Shown: positions 15,842 to 24,946 of the stretch, one piece after another
How positions within the stretch are numbered: position 1 is the stretch's first letter
Layout of the letters: each line of letters opens with the position of its first letter
From: DASUGC01 sp035606665
GTDB lineage: Bacteria > Acidobacteriota > Vicinamibacteria > Vicinamibacterales > SCN-69-37
Length of the DNA: 64,000 bases
Assembly (NCBI GenBank): GCA_035606665.1
Contig: DATNEY010000027.1
Location: 258,706 to 322,705 of the forward strand
Direction: 5' to 3'
Program-made: the position numbers and the translations under genes
The notes under the pieces: model-generated
Database searches by the model: none
Seen by the model: the letters and a program-made list of their open reading frames with translations, nothing else
What the model was told of the DNA's origin: nothing

Positions 15842-16735
15842 GTGCCAATCATCGAGTGCGTACCGAACATCAGCGAAGGCCGCCGGACAGAGGTGCTGGA
15901 AGCCTGCGCAGACGCGATTCGGGCGACGGGCGCGAGCCTCCTTGACGTCAAGCCCGACGCGTCCCACAACCGAACGGTCTATACGTTTGCCGGCGATACG
16001 GCGGTGGTCAAGGCCGCCGCGCTCGCGTTGTTCGCGACAGTCGTGCCACGGATCGATCTGCGCCAGCACACCGGCGAGCACCCACGCATGGGCGCGGTCG
16101 ACGTCGTGCCATTCATTCCGATCGAGGGCGCGACGATGGCCGACTGCGTTGCGCTCTCGGCCGATGTGGCCGAGGCGGTCAACAAGGCGCACGGGATCCC
16201 CGTCTATCTGTATGAAGAGGCGGCGCGCGTGCCCGGGCGCCGGAATCTCGAGGACATCCGCCGCGGCGAGTTCGAGGGCCTTGCGGCCAAGATGCAGCAG
16301 CCGGAATGGGCGCCGGACTTCGGCAAGGGCGCGCCGCATCCATCCGCGGGTGCATCGGTTGTTGGCGCCCGGATGCCGCTCATCGCTTACAACATCAATC
16401 TCGCCACAGACCGGCTCGATGTCGCGAAGAAGATCGCAGCGGCCGTCCGCCACAGCTCGGGCGGACTCCGATTCGTGAAGGCGATGGGACTGGCGCTCGC
16501 CGACCGCGGTGTCGTCCAGGTCTCGATGAATCTGACCAACTACGAGAAGACGCCGATTCATCGTGTCTTCGAATTCGTCAAACGCGAGGCCGAGCGCTAC
16601 GGCGTAAATGTGCTCGAAAGCGAGATCGTCGGCCTCGTGCCCGCCGCGGCCCTCACGGCGTCGGCAGCATGGTTTCTTCAGGTCGATTCGTTCACAGACG
16701 ATCTAGTGCTCGAGACCAGGTTGCGCAAAGCGTAG
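15842..16735 (+). CDS. ftcD: Glutamate formimidoyltransferase
   Basis: This 297-residue protein corresponds to the transferase half of FtcD and moves a formimino group from formiminoglutamate to tetrahydrofolate during histidine breakdown. Visible features are the N-terminal PIIECVPNISEGRR, DASHNRTVYTFAG and the HPRMGAVDVVPFIP segment. The cyclodeaminase half is absent, as in many bacteria. The start is GTG at 15842. No hut genes lie nearby. The TAG stop lies in the arm of a palindrome shared with the convergent ntrX. Confidence 0.93.
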   Translation: MPIIECVPNISEGRRTEVLEACADAIRATGASLLDVKPDASHNRTVYTFAGDTAVVKAAALALFATVVPRIDLRQHTGEHPRMGAVDVVPFIPIEGATMADCVALSADVAEAVNKAHGIPVYLYEEAARVPGRRNLEDIRRGEFEGLAAKMQQPEWAPDFGKGAPHPSAGASVVGARMPLIAYNINLATDRLDVAKKIAAAVRHSSGGLRFVKAMGLALADRGVVQVSMNLTNYEKTPIHRVFEFVKREAERYGVNVLESEIVGLVPAAALTASAAWFLQVDSFTDDLVLETRLRKA

Positions 16736-16785
16736 GCCGGGGCTTTTAGCCCCGGCAGTCACGCCGGCCCTAAAGGGCCGCCTAC
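16732..16785. terminator. Nested palindrome between convergent ftcD and ntrX
   Basis: Outer arms GTAGGC and GCCTAC enclose two hairpins, CCGGGGC-TTTT-AGCCCCGG-like and CGGCCC-TAAA-GGGCCG. The left arm contains the ftcD TAG and the right arm contains the ntrX TAG. It can fold on either strand and probably acts as a bidirectional transcript end or mRNA stabiliser. No long T-run follows, so intrinsic termination is not certain. Confidence 0.6.
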
Positions 16786-18146
16786 GTGGCGTCAGGCTCT
16801 CTCGCAATCCCCAGCGCCTTCATCTTCTTATAGAGATTGCTGCGTTCGAGGCCGAGGGCTTCGGCAGTGCGGGAGATATTGCCGTCGAAGCTCGCGAGCG
16901 CAGACAGGATGTAGCTCCGCTCCCAGGCATCGCGGGCGTCGAACAGCGGCTCGACCTTGGACCCGATCGCCGGCCGCGGTGGCGCGGCGCCGATGTCGAG
17001 AAACGCGAGGTCCGGCGGCTCGACGACGTCGCCCGGCGCCATGATCATGAGGCGTTCGATCGTGTTGCGGAGCTCGCGCACGTTGCCGGGCCAGCGATAG
17101 ACGCGGAGAATGTCCATCGCTCCCGTCGAGAACGACTTCGGCCGGCGTCCGTACTCGCGCGCGAACTCCACCACAAAATGCTGCGCCAGCCGGATCACGT
17201 CGTCTCCGCGCTCTCGCAGCGGCGGGACGTAAACCGGAATGACGTTCAGCCGAAAGTAGAGATCCTCGCGGAACCGGCCGTGGCGGATCTCCGTCGCAAG
17301 GTCCTTGTTCGTCGCGGCTATCACACGCACATCGACCTTGACGCTGTGCTGCCCGCCCACGGGTTCCACCACCTGCTCCTGAAGGGCCCGCAGCACTTTG
17401 GCCTGCGTCTTGATGCTCATGTCCCCGATTTCGTCCAGGAACAGCGTGCCGCCGCTCGCAATCTCGAACTTGCCCCGGCGATCGGCGACCGCGCCGGTGA
17501 ACGCACCGCGCGCGTGGCCGAACAGCTCCGACTCAATCAACTCCTCTGGGATCGCCGCGCAGTTGACCTCGACGAACGGGCCGGCGTGCCTGTGGCTCAT
17601 CGCATGAATCTGCCGGGCCACGAGCTCCTTGCCGGTGCCGTTCTCGCCGGAAATCAGAACACGGCCGTTGGAAGGCGCCGCCATGGCGACGTGCCCGCGG
17701 AGCTGCTCCATCGCGACGCTCGCGCCGACAATGACGAGCCGCCGATCGACACGGGCGCGAAGCTGTCTGTTTTCGACCTCGAGGCGGCGCTGCCGGAGTG
17801 CGTTACGAACGGCCAGCACGGTCTTGTCGATCGACAGCGGCTTCTCGATGAAATCGAAGGCGCCGAGCTTGGTCGCCCGCACCGCCGCCTCGACGCTCGC
17901 GTGCCCGGAAATCATGATCACTTCCGCGTCCACGCGGCGCTCTCTGAGACGCTCGAGCGTCGCGAGGCCGTCGATGCCGGGCAACCAGATGTCGAGCAGG
18001 ATGACGTCCGGAGTCTCGTGAATCGTGCGCGCGAGGCAGGCCTCGCCACTCTCGGATGTCTCGACCGAGTACCCCTCGTCCCGGAGGACGGCAGCGAGCG
18101 ACGACCGCACGCCCGCTTCGTCGTCGACGATCAGGATCGTGGACAT
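16782..18146 (-). CDS. ntrX: NtrX-like sigma-54 response regulator
   Basis: This 454-residue regulator has a receiver domain at 1-120 with phospho-acceptor D52 in LLDIWLPG. A sigma-54 AAA+ domain follows, with Walker A GENGTGKE, the sigma-54-contacting GAFTGA loop and a GGTLFLDEIGDMS Walker B region. A Fis-type HTH closes the protein. It activates sigma-54 promoters after phosphorylation by its kinase, encoded 10 bp upstream. ATG 18146 begins the receiver; the longer upstream frame overlaps ntrY and is not used. The sequence MSTILIVDDE is a standard receiver start. Confidence 0.93.
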   Translation of the reverse strand: MSTILIVDDEAGVRSSLAAVLRDEGYSVETSESGEACLARTIHETPDVILLDIWLPGIDGLATLERLRERRVDAEVIMISGHASVEAAVRATKLGAFDFIEKPLSIDKTVLAVRNALRQRRLEVENRQLRARVDRRLVIVGASVAMEQLRGHVAMAAPSNGRVLISGENGTGKELVARQIHAMSHRHAGPFVEVNCAAIPEELIESELFGHARGAFTGAVADRRGKFEIASGGTLFLDEIGDMSIKTQAKVLRALQEQVVEPVGGQHSVKVDVRVIAATNKDLATEIRHGRFREDLYFRLNVIPVYVPPLRERGDDVIRLAQHFVVEFAREYGRRPKSFSTGAMDILRVYRWPGNVRELRNTIERLMIMAPGDVVEPPDLAFLDIGAAPPRPAIGSKVEPLFDARDAWERSYILSALASFDGNISRTAEALGLERSNLYKKMKALGIAREPDAT

Positions 18147-18156
18147 GGACACATGT

Positions 18157-20457
18157 TCAGGCCGCCGGCAGTTCCACGGTAAACGTCGTTCCCGCGGGAT
18201 GCGCGTCGCCGACCTCGATCCCGCCGCCGTGCTCCACGATGATCCGCCGGACGATCGCAAGGCCAAGGCCGCTGCCCCGGCCCTTCGTCGAGTAGTACGG
18301 CATGAAGAGCTTGTCACGATCGGCCGCCGACACGCCGGGGCCATTGTCGCTCACGAGAAGGCGTACGAGCCCGTTGCGCTTGTCGTGCAGCGTCATGACG
18401 ATGATGAGCGGCGGTTCGCCGCCGGGGCGCGCGGGCGCCGCGGGCCCGCCGAGCGCCTCCATCGCGTTGTCCACGAGATTGATGATCACCTGCCGGATTT
18501 GCTCCGCGTCGATGCGGACCGGCGGGACCTCGGCTCCCAATTGCCGTTCGATGCGCAGATGGCCCTGGCGAAGCACACCTGCGTAGAGGCCGAGCGTGTC
18601 ATCGACCACGCGATTGAGATCCGCCGGTACCATGCGCGGCCCGCGCAGCCGGGCGAACTGCGCGAACTCGTCAACCAGCCCCTTCAGCGCCTCGACCTCG
18701 GTGATGATGGCGTCCGTGCACTCCCCGACCAGCGCCGTTGATTGCGCCGGCACGCTTGAATTGGTGAAGTGCCGGCGCAGGCGCTCGGCGCTGAGCTGAA
18801 TCGGCGTCAGCGGGTTCTTGATCTCGTGGGCGAGCCGACGGGCGACGTCGCGCCAGGCCGCGACGCGCTGCGCCCGAATCAGCGGCGTCACGTCGTCGAG
18901 CACGAGTACGGCGCCTTCCGCGCCACCGTCCGCGCCCGCCAACACCGTCGCGGCGGTCGCGAGATTGATTTCGCGGCCGTCACGCGTGAGGGCGACTTCC
19001 TGCACCAGCCCGCGCTCGGTGCGTTCTTCGACCGCTGATACGAGGGGTGCGAGCGGCGCGAGATCTTCCCGGGCAAACACTGCACGAATCGGGTGGCCGA
19101 CCGTGGAGGTCTCGAGCCCGAGCAGCCGCTGGGCCGCGCCGTTGATCGTCTGGATGCGTCCGGCGGCGTCGAGCGAAATGACACCAGTAGCGACGCGCTC
19201 GAGAATGGTCTCGATGTAACGCCGGCGTCCCTCGACCTCCACATTCTTGCGCTCGAGGTCGTGGCTGGACCGCTCCAGTTTGCCGCGGTTCGTCTCGAGC
19301 TCCGCGGCCATCATGTTGAAGGCCTCGACAAGGGAGCCGAGCTCGTCGCCGGTCTCGGCCTGCAGGCGAACATCAAGATGCCCGGCGCCAATGGCGCGAG
19401 CGCCCTCAGCCAGCAGCTGAACGGGCCGCGTGATGCGCTTGGCGAGATACAGGCCCAGCCACGTTGCGGCGATCAGAATGAGCAGCGTGACGGTCAGGAA
19501 GATCGTGAGGTAGCTCGCAAGGATGGGGTCCTGGCGGACAAACAGCCCTTTGTAGCGTTCGTACGCGGCTATGGCCCGTCGCGACTCGCGCTCGATTTCA
19601 GCGTCGAGGTGTTTGGAAACAACGAGCGCACCGACGATCTGGCCGTCAGCGTTCGCAATGGGCGTGGCGGTACGGAGCAGCACACCACCGCTATCGAGAA
19701 GGTCCTGGGACGTCTGGTCCGATCGCGTGTCGACTGCCCGCAACGCCAGCCGGTCGGCGGACGCTCGCAGCGGACCCAGTTGCAGCGCCGTCGACTCCGC
19801 CGCGGTAACGAACACGACATCCACTGTCGGACCAGGCTTTCGGCGATACAGCTCAATCAGGCTGTCGCGCATCGTTGCGAGCTCGGCTTTGAGGGGCCCC
19901 GCAAGCGCCGCCTCGTCGGACGAGGACACGGCAGCGACGGGCACCGCGCGCGCGAGTTGCTGCGCGTGACGCGTGACGTCGGCCTGCTGGTCCTGATAGA
20001 AGCGGCTGACGATCTTCTGCGCACTGGTCAACACTTCGTCCACGGGCTCGCTGAACCATCGCGCGGCGCTGTTGCTGATGATCTCGCTGCCGCTGATCAG
20101 CACCAGCACGGCCGGAATGATGCTCATGGCGAGCAGTGCGCCCACGAGCTTCGCGCGATACTTGGCAAACGGCGCCGCCTGCCGGTGGTCCCACCAGAGT
20201 TTCAGCAGGTTGCGAGTCAGGACGAGCCCGAGCGTGAACAGCAGCGCGATGCTCAGCGCCAGCAATGGATAGAGGAGCACGTCCGTCAGAACCTGCGTGT
20301 CCGTCTCCGCGGCCCTTCGTGACAACCAGAACAGGCCGGCGATCAATCCGACCAGCAGCAGAAAGGCCGCGGTGAGCACCCGCGGGTTGTCGAGAACCTT
20401 GTGGCGCCCTTCGGGCGCCGGCCGCTGCGGTTCGGGGGTTGGACGCGTCTCGAACAT
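18157..20457 (-). CDS. ntrY: NtrY-like membrane sensor histidine kinase
   Basis: This 766-residue kinase has membrane helices at about 28-45, 57-80, 103-123 and 314-338. A large periplasmic loop spans about 124-313, followed by HAMP (340-392), PAS (415-530), HisKA with H544 in RLAHEIKNPLTP, and an ATPase domain with N, G1 and G2 boxes (VDNAMEAL, DNGPGV, GRGSGLGLAIV). This layout is typical of NtrY, which senses nitrogen or redox state in Proteobacteria; the signal here is unknown. It lies 4 bp after the DUF4390 gene and directly before ntrX. Confidence 0.93.
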   Translation of the reverse strand: MFETRPTPEPQRPAPEGRHKVLDNPRVLTAAFLLLVGLIAGLFWLSRRAAETDTQVLTDVLLYPLLALSIALLFTLGLVLTRNLLKLWWDHRQAAPFAKYRAKLVGALLAMSIIPAVLVLISGSEIISNSAARWFSEPVDEVLTSAQKIVSRFYQDQQADVTRHAQQLARAVPVAAVSSSDEAALAGPLKAELATMRDSLIELYRRKPGPTVDVVFVTAAESTALQLGPLRASADRLALRAVDTRSDQTSQDLLDSGGVLLRTATPIANADGQIVGALVVSKHLDAEIERESRRAIAAYERYKGLFVRQDPILASYLTIFLTVTLLILIAATWLGLYLAKRITRPVQLLAEGARAIGAGHLDVRLQAETGDELGSLVEAFNMMAAELETNRGKLERSSHDLERKNVEVEGRRRYIETILERVATGVISLDAAGRIQTINGAAQRLLGLETSTVGHPIRAVFAREDLAPLAPLVSAVEERTERGLVQEVALTRDGREINLATAATVLAGADGGAEGAVLVLDDVTPLIRAQRVAAWRDVARRLAHEIKNPLTPIQLSAERLRRHFTNSSVPAQSTALVGECTDAIITEVEALKGLVDEFAQFARLRGPRMVPADLNRVVDDTLGLYAGVLRQGHLRIERQLGAEVPPVRIDAEQIRQVIINLVDNAMEALGGPAAPARPGGEPPLIIVMTLHDKRNGLVRLLVSDNGPGVSAADRDKLFMPYYSTKGRGSGLGLAIVRRIIVEHGGGIEVGDAHPAGTTFTVELPAA

Positions 20458-20461
20458 CGGC

Positions 20462-20995
20462 CTACCGGAGATAGGGGAACGTCGAGCTTCGGCCCGAACT
20501 GTCCTCGCAGCCGCCAGGCAGGATCGACCAAAGGCAGACGCCGCGAGGCGGGTATTTGAAGAGCCGCACCTGGATGTAGTACTCGGTGTTGGCTTTGAGT
20601 GGGGACTCCGGTTTGAATTCGATCGGCTCGTCGTACACCGTCAGCCAGTCGCGGACGTCATTTTCAGCGTCCCGCTTCTCCGACTTCACAATCCGGCCGT
20701 CGCGGTTGCGCGACACCGTGTATTTGCCAGTCAACGTGTCGAACTTGGCTTCCGCTTTGAGGTTGATCTGGGCCATGGTCTTGTCCCAGAAGGTGGCTGG
20801 CCGCCTGAGCTCCACGTAATAGTCGAACGTCACGACCGTGCCGAACTGGAGAGTTTCCCGCGTGTCGATGGTCCAGCTATCGATGGCGGCAAACGTGGCC
20901 AGCACGCGCCCGTCACTCACGACCGCGTTCACTCTGATGCTTGGCGCCGCCGTCAGCAGCACCACTGTCGCGAAGATCGCGACGACGTGCCTCAC
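20462..20995 (-). CDS. DUF4390 secreted protein
   Basis: This is a 177-residue protein with an N-terminal signal-like hydrophobic stretch (residues 3-17) and a beta-rich body. The segment DWLTVYDEPIEFKPESPLK and the C-terminal FKYPPRGVCLW are typical of DUF4390. Members of this family are often encoded directly before NtrY-type kinases, as here, so it may be a periplasmic accessory to the sensor. That role is an inference. It overlaps nrdR by 4 bp. Confidence 0.75.
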   Translation of the reverse strand: MRHVVAIFATVVLLTAAPSIRVNAVVSDGRVLATFAAIDSWTIDTRETLQFGTVVTFDYYVELRRPATFWDKTMAQINLKAEAKFDTLTGKYTVSRNRDGRIVKSEKRDAENDVRDWLTVYDEPIEFKPESPLKANTEYYIQVRLFKYPPRGVCLWSILPGGCEDSSGRSSTFPYLR

Positions 20996-21450
20996 TCCTT
21001 GTTCCTCAGGAGCTCGTTGAGCTCGTCCTTGAACTCGTCGAGATCCCGGAAGTTCCGGTACACCGACGCAAAGCGGACGAACGCCACCTTGTCGACGTGC
21101 TTCAGCTCGGACATCACGCGCGCGCCGATGGCCTCAGTCGAGATCTCCCGCTCCGGCGTCTCCTGCAGGATCCCTTCGATACGGTCGGCGATTGCCTCGA
21201 GAACGGGGATACGGACCGGCCGCTTCTCGCAGGCCTTGAGGAGCCCCGCGACCAGTTTCTGCCGTTCGAAGCGCTCACGACGGCCGTCCTTCTTGACGAC
21301 CATGTAGGGGATCTCGTCGATTCGTTCGTAGCTGGTGAAGCGCCGGCCGCACTCGAGACACTCCCGCCGGCGGCGAATGGCATCGCCTTCCTTGCTCTCG
21401 CGCGAATCAACAACCTTGTCGCCGAGATGGCCGCAGTAAGGACACTTCAT
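20992..21450 (-). CDS. nrdR: Transcriptional repressor NrdR
   Basis: This 152-residue repressor of ribonucleotide reductase genes binds NrdR boxes when loaded with dATP. The N-terminal zinc ribbon uses CPYCG and CLECGRRF. The ATP-cone domain follows from about residue 47 (PYMVVKKDGRRERF). Length is normal. Its ATGA overlap with DUF4390 ties it to the ntrYX transcript. No nrd genes are in the window. Confidence 0.96.
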   Translation of the reverse strand: MKCPYCGHLGDKVVDSRESKEGDAIRRRRECLECGRRFTSYERIDEIPYMVVKKDGRRERFERQKLVAGLLKACEKRPVRIPVLEAIADRIEGILQETPEREISTEAIGARVMSELKHVDKVAFVRFASVYRNFRDLDEFKDELNELLRNKE

Positions 21451-21465
21451 GGCCCGGACGTAATC

Positions 21466-22497
21466 CTACGGTTTTTCGGCAGCCTGCGCTTCGGCCCGCA
21501 TCTGCTTCAGGCTGCCGAATGTCAGGCCGTCCTGCCACATGAAGAACAGGCCGAGAAACGTAATCGGTACGAACGAAATGGCGTGAAGAATGATCGCCGC
21601 GGCCGCCGCAACCGAGGGATCGGCGCCGAAAAACCGGGTCAGGGCCAGCAAGTAGAAGTAATGAAACCCACCGGCGCCGCCGGGCGTCGGCACCGACACG
21701 CCAACGGCCAGATACCCGACCACGAGGAACGCCCCCACAAACGACAACGTCAAATCGAATGCGTGCGACGTGAGCCAGATCCCAATCCCGATTGAGATCC
21801 ACACCGGAAACGACCAGAGGACGGCGGCCAGGAGGTCCGAGGGACGCCGCATGACCACCAGTCCCTCCGCGAACGTCCGCACCAGGTGGGTCAGCATGTC
21901 CGCCGCCTTGCGTGGCAGCCGCGCCCCGAGCTTCCCTGCCCAAAGTCCGAGTCGCTCGGGATGGCCGGCCATCGCGAAGAGCAGAACAAGCGCCCCTATC
22001 GCACCGGCGCCGACAGCGAGGCTGGCCGCCTCGAACTCGGGCCCGATGTCCACGGTGAGCAGTTGGATCGAGACCGCGAACAGCACCAGCACCGTCGAGA
22101 CGTCGAGCAGACGCTCGAGGATTACCGTCGCGAACGTGGCCGTGAACTTCAGGCCGTCCTGCTTGGCGAGGATGAACGGCCGCAGGATTTCGCCGACACG
22201 GCCTGGCAGAAGAAACGTAGCCGTGAATCCGATCACGGTCGTCCGGAACGACGTCCGGAGCCGCGCCTGTCCGAGCGGCCGCAGCAACGCGAGCCAGCGG
22301 ATCGCACGCAGCGTGTACGTCCCCATGGTGACGACGACCGCAGCCGCGAGGTACGTCCAGTGCGCCTGCGTCATCGCGCGCCACGTCTGGTGGAAGTCGA
22401 TGTTCCGGAAGAACAACCACAGCAACCCGATGGTTGCGGCCGCGATGACGATCGTGTGCCAGGGAATTCGTGACTTTGGTGTTGGTGCGGTGCTCAT
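21466..22497 (-). CDS. Flippase-like integral membrane protein (UPF0104 / lysylphosphatidylglycerol synthase TM family)
   Basis: This is a 343-residue protein with about seven or eight membrane helices. The family blocks ATFLLPGRVGEILRPFILAK, ERLLDVSTVL and VGVSVPTPGGAGGFHYFY are present. The same fold forms the flippase half of MprF and appears in AglD-like proteins, so a role in moving a lipid or glycolipid across the membrane is plausible. No catalytic transferase domain is fused. It starts a minus-strand run and lies 15 bp before nrdR. Confidence 0.82.
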   Translation of the reverse strand: MSTAPTPKSRIPWHTIVIAAATIGLLWLFFRNIDFHQTWRAMTQAHWTYLAAAVVVTMGTYTLRAIRWLALLRPLGQARLRTSFRTTVIGFTATFLLPGRVGEILRPFILAKQDGLKFTATFATVILERLLDVSTVLVLFAVSIQLLTVDIGPEFEAASLAVGAGAIGALVLLFAMAGHPERLGLWAGKLGARLPRKAADMLTHLVRTFAEGLVVMRRPSDLLAAVLWSFPVWISIGIGIWLTSHAFDLTLSFVGAFLVVGYLAVGVSVPTPGGAGGFHYFYLLALTRFFGADPSVAAAAAIILHAISFVPITFLGLFFMWQDGLTFGSLKQMRAEAQAAEKP

Positions 22498-22574
22498 AAG
22501 AAGCGTGACGAATCGGCGAGCCGTCGACCGAGCGCCGCGTTGTTGTTTTCTACTATAAGATTGGCGGCAAGTCG

Positions 22575-23684
22575 ATGGGAAAGCGGGAGTTATTCATCAT
22601 CTGCGCATTCTTCGTGATTGGTGCGATCGCGTACCAGTTCACGGCGCCGGATCCCAAACCTGGCGAGCGGCGCTTTTCGATCTCCGAGATGTTCCGCGGC
22701 ATCAAGCGCGAGATGAGCTCGAATGCTTCGTCGGTCCGCATCACGAAGTCCGGTGCACTCGCGCTGCCGGCGGGAATCAAAGAACTCCATATATCGACCG
22801 TCCGCAGTGTCCCCATCACCGTCATCGGCGAGGCGCGTGAGGACATCGGCTACGAAATGCCCGTTCGCTCGAACGGTCCCGACGAGGCCACGGCAAAGGA
22901 GTGGGCGAACAGAGTCGACCTCAAGACGGACGAGGTGGGTGGCACCCTGTCGCTCACGACCTACTTTCCGCCCGAGGGCTCGCAGAACGCGGAACTGACG
23001 CTGAAAGTGCCCAACCGCCTCGCAGTACGGGTAGAAAACTCCACTCGAATCCAGGTGTCGGGCGTTGCCGCGGTCGAGCTCAAGAACCCGCCCGGCGAAG
23101 TCACGTTGAACACCATTTCTGGAGCGGTCACCGGTAGTCATCGGTCGGGCGACCTCACCATCTCCGGCGCGCAGAGTGTGAATCTGACCCTTGTGTCATC
23201 CCGCGCCAAGATCAAGGAAGTGACGACCGGGGTGACGGTGAATGCGCGGAACGGCGAGTGCTGGATCGGGGACACCACCGGTGAGATCGTCGCCTCTATC
23301 ACCAACGCGGAACTGACGGTCAACATGTTCAAGAACACGTTGAAGGTGACAGGCGACGGCAGCCGATTGAAGGTGCTTGGCGCCAGCCATAAGGTTGCGG
23401 TCGATGTCCGCCGGACGGTCGTGGACTTAGAAGCGGCCCCGGCTGCCGGCGACGACGTCACCATCGTCACGTCCGATGAGGACATCCACGTGACCTTTCG
23501 GGAAGCCGCGGCGGTATCTATCGATGCGCTGACGCGAGGCGGAGAGATCCGCGCCGACGATTTCAAGCTGCAGCCCGTCAAGAGCGAGAACGAAGTTCGC
23601 CTCAACACCGCGATCGGCAAGCCGGGATCGCAGATCGTCCTGCGAAACACGCGCGGCGATATTGTGATCGGCCTCCGCAAGTGA
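22575..23684 (+). CDS. DUF4097-like anchored beta-solenoid protein
   Basis: This is a 369-residue protein with one N-terminal membrane helix (residues 5-20). The long repetitive beta-strand body fits the DUF4097 adhesin-like fold (repeats such as LNTISGAVTGSHRSGDLTIS and VNARNGECWIGDTTG). It is probably exposed in the periplasm, anchored in the inner membrane. Function is unknown. It is divergent from the flippase gene and stands alone before purC. Confidence 0.7.
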   Translation: MGKRELFIICAFFVIGAIAYQFTAPDPKPGERRFSISEMFRGIKREMSSNASSVRITKSGALALPAGIKELHISTVRSVPITVIGEAREDIGYEMPVRSNGPDEATAKEWANRVDLKTDEVGGTLSLTTYFPPEGSQNAELTLKVPNRLAVRVENSTRIQVSGVAAVELKNPPGEVTLNTISGAVTGSHRSGDLTISGAQSVNLTLVSSRAKIKEVTTGVTVNARNGECWIGDTTGEIVASITNAELTVNMFKNTLKVTGDGSRLKVLGASHKVAVDVRRTVVDLEAAPAAGDDVTIVTSDEDIHVTFREAAAVSIDALTRGGEIRADDFKLQPVKSENEVRLNTAIGKPGSQIVLRNTRGDIVIGLRK

Positions 23685-23712
23685 TAGGCTTCCGGACTTT
23701 GATTTAGCCCCA

Positions 23713-23772
23713 CATCGCTTGACGTGACGCGGTTATGCGTCGTGGTGAGTACCACGTCACGTCAAGCGAGTG
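23713..23772. repeat. Long perfect-arm inverted repeat upstream of purC
   Basis: A 15-bp perfect arm TCGCTTGACGTGACG (23715-23729) pairs with CGTCACGTCAAGCGA (23755-23769). Pairing extends to CAC/GTG across a one-base bulge. The loop holds a second hairpin, GTGGT-GAGT-ACCAC. No T-run follows. It could be an operator, an mRNA structure controlling purC, or a mobile repeat. Confidence 0.75.
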
Positions 23773-23791
23773 CTGGCCGAAGCGGATCCGG

Positions 23792-24688
23792 ATGCCGAAC
23801 GACGTCGTTCTTGAAACCAACCTGAGCGGACTCACCCTCGCACGTCGCGGCAAGGTTCGCGATGTCTACGACCTCGGTCAGCACCTGCTCATTGTCGCCA
23901 CCGACCGCATCTCAGCGTTCGACTACATCCTGGGATCGGGTATACCCGACAAGGGCAAGGTTCTCACCCAGATTTCAGCGTTCTGGTTCGACCACATCGG
24001 CGATCTCGTGCCGCATCACGTCGTCGCGGTCGACGTCGACCAGTTCCCCGCCGTGACCCGGCCCCACAAGGACGTGCTGCGCGGACGATCGATGCTGGTC
24101 AAGAAGACCGAACCGCTGCAGGTCGAATGCGTGGCGCGCGGCTACATCTCGGGCTCCGGCTGGAAGGACTACCAGCGGACCGGATCGGTGTGCGGCATCC
24201 CGCTGCCGCCCGGCCTGCGAGAGTCGGACCGGCTGCCGACATCAATCTTTACGCCCGCGACCAAGGCGGAGTCCGGGCACGACGAGAACATCAGCGAGGC
24301 CCAAGCCGGAGAAATCGTCGGTCATGACCTCATCCGCCGGCTCCGGGACCTCACCCTCGAGATCTACGCTCGCGGCGTGGACCATGCGGCTGAAAAAGGC
24401 ATCATCATCGCGGACACCAAGTTCGAGTTCGGGATGATCGGCTCGGAGCTGATCCTCATCGACGAGGTCCTGACGCCGGATTCGTCGCGCTTCTGGCCCA
24501 AGAGCACCTATGGGCCCGGACGCGGCCAGCAGAGTTTCGACAAGCAGTTCGTGCGTGACCACCTGGAGACCATCGGGTGGAACAAGCAACCCCCCGTTCC
24601 CGCGCTACCGGACGATGTGGTGGAGCGGACGAGGGAAAAATATCTCGAGGCCTATCAGCGGCTTACAGGCCGCGCACTGGCCGTCTAA
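23792..24688 (+). CDS. purC: SAICAR synthase
   Basis: This 298-residue purine enzyme joins aspartate to CAIR using ATP. It is the longer class similar to yeast ADE1. The N-terminal nucleotide loop GKVRDVYDLG, the ATDRISAFDYILGSGIP block and the SGSGWKDYQ segment are present, as is EFGMIGSELILIDEVLTPDS. ATG 23792 fits the family N-terminus; an upstream in-frame start would run through the palindrome. No other pur genes are adjacent. Confidence 0.95.
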   Translation: MPNDVVLETNLSGLTLARRGKVRDVYDLGQHLLIVATDRISAFDYILGSGIPDKGKVLTQISAFWFDHIGDLVPHHVVAVDVDQFPAVTRPHKDVLRGRSMLVKKTEPLQVECVARGYISGSGWKDYQRTGSVCGIPLPPGLRESDRLPTSIFTPATKAESGHDENISEAQAGEIVGHDLIRRLRDLTLEIYARGVDHAAEKGIIIADTKFEFGMIGSELILIDEVLTPDSSRFWPKSTYGPGRGQQSFDKQFVRDHLETIGWNKQPPVPALPDDVVERTREKYLEAYQRLTGRALAV

Positions 24689-24729
24689 CGCGACCGGGAC
24701 CCGGTCCCCAACCGACTGCGACTAGAGCG

Positions 24730-24942
24730 ATGATGCGTGACGACCTCGTTTCCCTCGTGCAACAGATGATCGACCGCGGAATCCGCTTCGAGGAAGCCCA
24801 GCGGGAATTCGAGCGGACGTTCATCTCCCGCGCCCTGACGAAGACCAACCACAACGTCACGAAATGCGCCAAAATGACGGGGTTACACCGCAATACCCTC
24901 TCGAGAAAGATGTCGGAGTACAAGATCAAAAAGAGTGCGTAG
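24730..24942 (+). CDS. Fis-type small DNA-binding protein
   Basis: This is a 70-residue protein that is nearly all Fis-like helix-turn-helix. The segment FERTFISRALTKTNHNVTKC followed by AKMTGLHRNTLSRKMSEYKI matches the C-terminal DNA-binding domain of Fis and NtrC-type regulators. No receiver or AAA+ domain is present. It starts at ATG 24730, 41 bp after purC, so co-transcription is possible. Stand-alone Fis-like regulators of this size occur in Acidobacteriota and Deltaproteobacteria. Targets are unknown. Confidence 0.8.
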   Translation: MMRDDLVSLVQQMIDRGIRFEEAQREFERTFISRALTKTNHNVTKCAKMTGLHRNTLSRKMSEYKIKKSA

Positions 24943-24946
24943 CCGG

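Noticed and set aside
15737..16561. 275-residue N-terminal extension of the TPR protein antisense to ftcD
   Set aside because: Composition is shadow-like and ftcD is certain on the other strand. ATG 15736 also sits just behind a promoter-like sequence.
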